Of a stretch of DNA of 64,000 nucleotides, positions 50,101 to 59,100 are shown in pieces; positions within the stretch are counted from its first letter, which is position 1; each line of letters starts with the position of its first letter. The notes under the pieces are model-generated. The model ran no database searches. It was given only the letters and a program-made list of their open reading frames with translations, and had not been told where the DNA came from. The translations under genes were made by a program, and so were the position numbers. This DNA comes from Ifrita kowaldi (lineage: Eukaryota; Chordata; Aves; Passeriformes; Cinclosomatidae), in assembly GCA_013398055.1 (NCBI GenBank), contig VZRS01014210.1, positions 661,933 to 725,932 of the forward strand, written 5' to 3'.

Positions 50101-53100
50101 GATTTTTGCAGGGCCTGACATGTTGCCACAAATCCAAGGCAGCACAGCACACTGAATGGCAGGAGACCCTGGGCAGGAGGCAGCAGAGCTGCTCTGCTTG
50201 CACAGGCACCTGCAGTACCCCATTAGGCAGCCCTACTCCAGGCACCTCTGCCAGGGCAGGACTTACAGAGAGCAGAACCTAAAAAGCAGGGAGAAACACA
50301 TCCCTCTGACTCCAGATTGCTGCACTCCAGAGCCAGAGTGCAGGATGAGGGCTCTTAGCTCTCACAAGCCCCACCCTGCTGCAAGTGTTTTCAATTAAAA
50401 GACAGAACTTCATTGATTCCTAATTAAGCTTATTGTTTCCCTTCCCACACATTCCCCTGTAAACACGTTCTGCTAATAATTAAGTTTACTATTCCTTGAC
50501 AAGCACAGATGATCTTCCATTCACTCCTCTCTCCTAGGGCGGGAAACCATTTTCGGTGTGGTGCACATGGGTGGGAGTGAAGTCTTCCTCCTGTCAGCCA
50601 TGCACTGTGGCTCTGCAGGGTGGGGGAGCCAGGTACCAGATGAGACAGGGATGCTCAGGGTGCCAATTAAATAGGGAGCTTGGGGCTTCAGAGAAAAAAA
50701 TCAGAGGAGTAGTTTGCAAACACTGAGCTGTGAAGAGGAGGAGGAGGAGAGCATCAACAGGTGAGCAGGGAGGGATGTGCAGGGAGATGAAGGGGGCAGA
50801 GGGATGGGCCCCTGGGGATGTGTTAGGGCCCTCTGCCAAGTGGGATGCAACTTGGAGAGCTGTGTCCAGTAACTCAAAGCACTCTGGCTGCAGAGTTGGA
50901 AGGGGTGATAAGGATTCTGCAGGGCAGGAGGTCTCTAGGGAGCAGCAGTGTTTTCATGATGGGACAGTGCTGCCTGCAGGAGGGGGCTGAGGGGATAGTC
51001 TGGCCAGTCTGTGTCTTCTTGCAGAGGAAGAACAAGATATGTCTGTGCCTGAGCTGGCACCTGTGCCTTGCAAGAGCCATTTTGAAACACCTGGGAGACG
51101 TAGATTTTCAGGGATGTGCCACCTGCCGCAAGGGCAGGTTGGTGTCTCTTGGTGATGCTCAATGCACTTGAGCCTATAGCAGTGCAGAGAGAGTGGATAC
51201 AGCATCCAGGCTGGAGCCCTGGCATGGGCTGTGTCCCACCTGTCACCAGGGTGGTTTGCTGCCCGAGGCCACACTGGCAGGGGCACCCTGGGGACTACGG
51301 ATGTTACGGGAAGAGTGGTGCCTGTTGTTGTGTTGCTGTGTACTGTGCTGGGCTCGGGTCTGTCCTGCCACAACTGTGGGTCAAGAACTCCAGTCTGACA
51401 TAGCAGAGAGCTGGTGAGGATACAAGCTGCATCTCGTTCACCTCAGCTGCCCTTTGAGTAGAGCCATGCCCACAGAAACCACTATTTCCTCTTCCCTGCT
51501 GCACTAGCTGTTCTCCCATCAACCCACAGCTGCCTGCCTTCTCTTCATCCAGGTGGAGCTCAGGCAGGGGGTGGTTCAAGCAAAGCCCCAAAGATGCCCA
51601 TCTCACCAAACAGGAGGCAGGGAAGAACTACAGCAGGCACAAATCACTGCTAGGAATTGCTGCTTACTGTCTTGGTACCTGCTGTCGCTCTTGTTGCTCT
51701 GTCTGATGGCATGGCCCCCTTTGCCACTTCCCACCAATGGCTCCAAGGGAAAAAGAAAATCCCTCTTTGAATGAGTAGCCACTGAGATCAGCTCAGTTGG
51801 TCAGAGCATGGTGCTAATAACACCAAGATTGTGGGTTCAATACCCATATGAGCCATTCACTTAAGAGTTGGACTTGATGATCCTTGTGGGTCCCTTCAGC
51901 TCAGAATATTCGTGTGATTCTGAGTCTTACGGAAAGGAGTCCAGGGGGTGCTGCCTTTTTGCTGGGGATTGGGACACTCTGGGGGAAGGAAATCTGGATT
52001 TTAGAGGCCCGCTTGCACAGTGACTCATTTCTGTCTGTACCCTTTGAAGGGCAGAGCCCTGTTCCTCATCCCAGATGCCCCAGTCAGCAGCCAGTCACTG
52101 ACCCGTTCTCTTCACCTCCCTGCAGGTAAAGTGTGACCAGTACTGGCCGAGCCGGGGTACGGAAACCTATGGGATGATCCAGGTGACCCTGCTGGATACA
52201 GTCGAGCTGGCGACCTACACCGTCCGCACCTTTGCGCTGTACAAGGTATGGGACTGGCTGAGCTGTTGCTGCTCCTGGTAGTGCAGAGAGGCTTCCCAGT
52301 GCTGCAGGGTGCTCCATGGCCCACAGGCAGTGGCTGCTGGCTGTACCTGGCTTGGCCAAGCATGTGGCCAGTCCGCACACGAGCCATGTCTCACAGATGG
52401 GCTGCAGTAGGAGATCAGCTGCAGGTTGTGCATCTGCAGGTTGTGCAATCTCAGTCCACCATTGGACTTTGGCCAGAATATCCGATGCTCTTCTGTGTGC
52501 ATTCTGTGATGGGCCCCAGAGCAGGGCTCTTCTTGCCTCTGGCGAGTGTACAGGTAGCAGCTGTCCTCCCATTAGAGGGACAACATGGGAAGCAGTGAAT
52601 TTTTGTCACTCCTGTGACTAATAATGCAAATGGAGGGGCTATTTCTGATGTGAGCACAAACCCTTCTCTCCTGCCTGCTGCATTCCTTATTAGTGTTTGG
52701 AAGTCCCTGGGGGCAATGCCAGCAGCAGCGTGTCATGGCAATGCAGACAGGCTTTGCAGCGAGCTGCCTCTGTGCGTGACTGAGTCTGGGCCCAGTGCTC
52801 GTAGGGGACACACACCCCAGAAGGACCCCGGCATTTACCCAGCCAGTCCTACCGCTTGCTGCACAGATCACTCAGCCAAGCCCAGAGAGGAGTGGGGCAG
52901 TCTGCAGACACAGGCTGATCACCCAGCCTAGGGACACCCACGATGCAGAGGAGCAGGGAGGGAACTGGCTGCTGTAGCCCTTCCATGCGCAGTGCCCATT
53001 TTCCCTGAACATGCAATGAGTACTGTGCAGAAAAGTCTTTCACCTTCCCTGCAGTCTGCTCTACTCCTGCAGATCTGCTCTGCTGTCTTTATCAACTGCC

Positions 53101-56100
53101 TTTCTACAGAGCATTGGTATGTACAGAAGCTTTGCAATAAACCCACGTTTTTCCTCCAAATTTTCACTAGTGAAAGCCCAGTACATGCATCATCATGCAG
53201 AGCTTTGCGTGCCTGTCGCTGTTGTTGCCCCATCAGCAGATTTCTGCACTGAGATTAGACTGTTCTCATGCAAAACAACTCCTCTTTGTCTTCAACAGAA
53301 TGGCTCCAGTGAGAAGACAGAGCTGCGACAGTTCCAGTTCATGGCTTGGCCCGATCACGGGGTCCCAGAATATCCCACCCCAATCCTCGCTTTCCTGCGA
53401 CGGGTCAAGGCCTGTAACCCAACAGATGCTGGGCCCATGGTTGTGCATTGCAGGTAGGACTGTTGTGTTTACCTTCTGGCTGCAGGAGCTTTAACCTGTC
53501 TGAAAGTGGAGTCTCCCCTTCTTGTGGGAAAGGTTTCGTGGTAGCATGACCTGGACTGGATGCTTGGGCTGCCAGCAGAACAGGCCCAGCAGCAGTAATG
53601 CAGTGGTGTGACATTTGTATTGCTACTGCTGTGTCAGATTAAACAGCACTGCTGCATGGAGAGCCTCAGAAAACACATTTTCCTGCAAAACTGCAAGTGC
53701 CATTTAAGAATTAAATTATCTGTGCCCAGCGTAAGTGGGTGGTACCTTCAGAGGCACATCACTGACAGAAATGCATGCAATGACCTGTACAAACATCCAT
53801 ATGCAGTATTTCTGAATGGTTCTGAATGGTGAAGGAGCAGCACTCTTTCACAGGATAGAAAGGCAGCTCTTAAGGCAAAATATTAGTCTACGAAGGCTGA
53901 GCATCTTACCCAGCCAAGATTTATCTGTACCAGCCAAGAGGGGACTGTTACTGAACAAACCACTCCATCATTGCTGTTGCAGCATACGCCTTACCAGCAG
54001 TGTTTAATGCTCTTCTTTCATGCTCTGTTTCAGATGGTAGTGGGGTATAATTAACACACAAACAAGCTGTATTAAAGCCCTGTTAAAGATATGACTTGCA
54101 CCATAAATGAGGAAATGCCTAGCTCCCTATCTCTGCTTGTGTTTTCATGTCTCAACAGCATATCTGTTGTTTTCAGGGTGCTCTCAGAGTGAGTAGTTTG
54201 AGGTTTGCTACTGCCCTTCCAACAGTTGTGGAGAGGCATTTGGGGCTTGAGTGAAGGGCTCAGCTCAGTCGTGCATGACCTCAGCTTTCTGCTTCCCCTC
54301 TCGGGCTGGCTGTGCTTGTTTTATGGGTGAGGAAACAGTGACCCAGGTGAGGGGACAAGCAGGCTTGAAATTATGGGTTTCACTGCTGTTAGGGCCCAGC
54401 CTGCTCTTCATGTCTTCTGACTTCACACACACGTGCGCTGTCACTCTCCTGCCTGTTAAAACACATTTCTCCTTCCTTTGTGGAGGGGCTGCAGCCACCA
54501 CCGAGATCAGCAGGGTGACACTGTGTCCTTTCCAATCCAGCAGTGAAAGGGGGACAGCAGAAAGGCTGAGCAGCCTCTCAGAGTCTTCAGTGATTCTCTC
54601 CCTACTCCTCCTGTCACTTCTTGTTTGGAGCTCCGCTCACAGGGAGCAGCCTTTACTCCCCTTTTGTGTGCCCTAGGTCTGGGTGATCTCTTAAGCAATT
54701 TCAGAGCTCGTGTGACGTCTCTAGGAGACCGTGTCATCTCAGGCCGTGTGCTTTGCTCCCGCAGTGCTGGCGTGGGCCGAACTGGCTGCTTCATTGTCAT
54801 CGATGCCATGCTGGAGCGGATGAAGCACGAGAAGACTGTGGACATCTACGGCCACGTGACGTGCATGCGCTCTCAGCGCAACTACATGGTGCAGACAGAG
54901 GACCAGTACATCTTCATCCACGAGGCCTTGCTGGAGGCTGCCACATGTGGCAATACCGAGGTGCCCGCACGCAACCTCTTCGCCCACATCCAGAAGCTGA
55001 GCCAGGTGCCACCGGGCGAGAGCGTTACTGCAATGGAGCTGGAATTCAAGGTTGGTGGCAGATCCCCAGCATCCCAATTCTCCAATGCCCTGTCTCTGCC
55101 CACAGAACCCCACGGGCTGCTCGTCCAGGGGTTGGGAGAGGGGAGCTATGGATCATTGCAGACAGTTACTCTTTTGTGTGTTTCTAAAGCAGGTAGGGAG
55201 TGATTTAAAATACATTTGAATTGTAAAGCTTGTGTCGGCCACAGTCCCCCCTGGATTGGCAGCTTCTGGGGAGGATATAAAAGGCAGATGGATGTGCAGC
55301 TCTCAGCAGCACGTTCTGCTCTAGGTTCACGGTGCGGCAGGAGCTGCATCTGAAATCAGATGCAGATCATGTTAGTGATAATTGATGTTACTGTGAACAA
55401 CTTGTCTGGAAACAGCTCCAATTTAAATATGTGAGACATTTCTAGTCTCATTCCTTCAATGCTGAGCTCTGTAATCTTTTAACCACCTCAGCACCAAGCC
55501 TCAGTGTCTAGAATTGGTGAAGGCAGTGTTTTAAGGCACACCATTTTTAAGAAGCCAAGCCCCCATTTTTCTGGTTGAATCTGTCTATGCCAATTGCAGC
55601 TATTTATTACAGCCTTGGAGCTGGAAGTGAGCTCTTGTTACGTGCCCATATTCTCAGATGAGGTGCATTAGTCCAGTGAATTCTTGCAGGGAAATATAGC
55701 TCATGCAGGAAGGCAGCAGACCATGCAGGCTGTGAAATGAACTGCAGCAGTACAGCTTCACCCTGGGGATTCCCTCCAAGTGACAAAAGAGCAGGAGAGG
55801 CAAAATATTGACTTTCCATCTAAACTGGGAATAGTTGAGAAGCTCTGTCCTGTGGTTATCAGAGCTGCTGGTATCCTGGGGTTGGAACAGTAAAACATGC
55901 TGCATGAGTGTCTCATGGTGACACCTGCCCTGAGAAACTCCTCAAGAGAGCCACAGAATTGTGCTCAACTCAAGCAGTTCTGTTGTAAGAAAGACAAAAT
56001 TTTGTTTTCCTTTCGTTTCTCCAAGGGTCTCTTGAGAACAGTAACGAAATTGCCCCTCTCTGTGCCCTGGCAGTGTCCACTGCCTGGGAAACGCTGGGGA

Positions 56101-59100
56101 GCAGGATATGGGAGGTCCTCACATGGCTGCATTGCTCCCCAGAGAGCAACACTGTCCCTCTGCAGGGAGCCTCTGCTGAGGTCCAGCTGCCACTCATAGA
56201 GAGAAGGGTGGTTCTGGAGATGCTGGAGGTAGTTTTTTGGGGAAAGAAAACAAAAAACAAAAAAAAAAAAACCAAAAAAAAAAAAAACAACGAAAAAACA
56301 AAACAACAACAGAAACAAAAGGGGAGTGGGGGAAGAGGGACTTCTGTTTGAATCTGCCAGCAGATCTAAGTAACACATTTACCATGACTCCAGTTTAGGG
56401 GACTCAAAGAGAGCTACAAAATGTCTCACAGTAACCCAAAATAGATCTTTGTTACCTAAAACTGTCACAGTCCTCACATTTTCTTGGGTTCTTCTGGGGT
56501 GAGAAGTAAATAGCAAGACATTGTTGGAAAAGGAAAAGCTTTGCTTTCCTGCCACAACCAAGCACACATCCCTGGCACAGCGAAGTACAAAGCTTCGTGT
56601 CCTGGCTCTGTGTGTGTCAGAGAGCTGCTGTGGGTCTCCACTCCACTACATGACTGCTGCCAGGGTCCCGATTCTGCCCCCAGACTGCTGCATCCCCAGC
56701 AGGGATCTGACGTGTCTCCTCCTCTTTCAGCTGCTGGCCAACTCTAAAGCACATACCTCACGTTTCATCAGTGCCAACCTCCCGTGCAACAAATTCAAGA
56801 ACCGCCTCGTAAATATTATGCCGTATGAGCTGACGAGAGTCTGCCTGCAGCCCATCCGGGGTGTCGAGGGCTCTGACTACATCAATGCCAGCTTCATAGA
56901 TGGCTACAGGTAAGGATCACCTTGGGTGACTGTGCCAGCTTGTTCTGCCTGCTTGGGAACCCAGTCAGAGCTCCTTTCTCTTTCCTGAGGACTGGTCCTG
57001 ACTGCCTGAGGTGGGCCGGAGACCAGTTTGTTGCATTTTATCTATTTCCGTCTCCTCAGACGCTTCAGTGTGTGTAGCTACAATACGTGAAGTTTCCTGT
57101 GAGTTAGCGCTGCCAGGCTGGCTTGTGTTGCTGTAGACAGATGCCCACATGGCTGGAGTGGCAGGCTGTGTTGGCTCCTGGGGAGGTTTTATGGGATATT
57201 TTGGTAGGCATCCCTTGGCTTGTGTTTTATATGTACAGTATCTAACTCAAACCTGCCTCCCGCTGTAGTAACTAGAGTTAGAAGTGTGCTTCCACTGAGC
57301 GGCTGATCCAGGAAGCAGCTCAAGGCTTGTTCCATGTCTTGATTTTGGGAGGAGTCTGGATCCTCAGGCAGGGCTGGTACTGGACACTGGGGAGCCCATC
57401 ACCAGGTTCCTCTCTCCAGAATACAGTTTAGAAAGCACTAATTAAGATCTAGTGGGGCAGTAATACGTAAGTTTTCTGTATCTGTCTGCTGGCATCTCAT
57501 TCTCAGATGCTAAGTGCCAGGAGAGAAAAACATCTCAGTGGCCACATCCCCTTTCCAACCAACCCCTAGACAATAATCCAAACCAAATCACAATGATGCA
57601 CATAAAAGGCCTGTCCTGTCATCTCTCTGTGCACCATCACAGTAGGGTCATCCCTCATGTGCACCATCATCAGTGCAGGAGTGGGGGATACAATGACAGG
57701 TGTGGCACATTCCCCCTCCAGCTTGGCTTTGCTCACCTGCCTCTTTTGGATTGGTAACTTCCCAGAAGCAAAAGGCACTGCCAAAGAGAACAGATGTGGG
57801 TTCCCAGGCCAGCAGCTCTGTGCTTTGTCCCTGCTCCAGCAGCTGAGCCCAGCAAGGATTCCCAGGGAGAAGGGCTACTTGGAGGCAAGAGTGGACAAGG
57901 GGCAAAAGGGGAGCAACCCTGGGAGCATCCCAACACAGCAAAACGGCAGCAAGCCTGGCTCCCTTAGGGTGGGACAGAGTTAAGGGGAAGGGTGAATGGA
58001 CTGGAGAAAAGCTGTCACAGAGCAGCCTCCATTCCCTCCTGCCTGTGTGGCTCTGAGCCATCCACCACCAGTCATTAAGGTGGCTGCCTGGCTGCAGCCC
58101 GAGTCTGACAGATGGACTGCAGCCACTGTCCTGGCTCCAGAGCTGATGGAGAGCAACGCTGGCTTTGCCTCTTGGTGATGCTATGGAGGGAGGGCGAGGG
58201 CTGCCAGTACAGCAGGTGGTGCCATTTCATGTGCTACTTACCCCATCCTCAAGTTCTGTTTTCTCTTCCCATCCCTTCCTTTGAACCAGCAATCTTCTAG
58301 GTATTTAAAGCAGCAATCTTCTAGGTATCTAAAGAAATGAGTTGGCCCAAGGTCCTGCAGATATCACTGATGCTCCATCTTTATTAGCTCTTTCACTTCA
58401 TTCAGCATCCCCATTCCCTGTTTTTTATGATGCCTTATAAATCCACCTTGAAGCAGCCCCTGTCTGCATCCCGCATGTTACAGCTGCCCTGCAGCACGTT
58501 CATTAATTTTAGCACCGTTAAAAATAGCACCAGCAGAGGGATGAAGGCAGAACAGAGGGAGAAAGGCAGGACGGAGGATTCCGGCCCTGGTCCCGCGGGC
58601 TCCAGCGCCCCGCAGTGGTGGAGCCAGCCCGAGCTCTGCTGTGCCAGGCTGGGAGCTCGGAGAGCCAAGGTATTGGCATGCCAGAGCTGAGTCCAAAGCA
58701 CCAAGGGGCCTTTCTTCAGGGTGGGGGCCAGTGTGGGGCAGGTCACATGGAAAATTAGGAGAGGTGCTCTGGTTTGCAGTGGAACCAAGAACAAATTCTG
58801 AAGCTTTAGAAAAGCAGACAAAACTGTATTCATGGTTTCCACACTGCCCTCATTATTGTCTGGAGTGTGTAATCCAGGTGACCTGGTTCAGCTGCTCTGT
58901 GTTTTCCCATGCAATGGGAGGGATGGTGGGTACTGCAGAGAGTAAAAGTGCAGGAACACAGGGGTGCTGCTGGGATCATCCCCAAGCACAGTCTCTCCTT
59001 CCAGCCCAGGTGGGTCCTGGCAGCCTGCTAGTGAGGGCCTAGGTGCCAAGAGGGCTCTCAGTGCAACAGCAGAACTAGAGACAAGCAGCAGCAAAAGGCT

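Noticed and set aside
51782..51855. Functional tRNA-Ile gene
   Set aside because: The acceptor stem does not pair, box bases have decayed, and the sequence runs straight into a CR1-type tail, so it is a SINE head.
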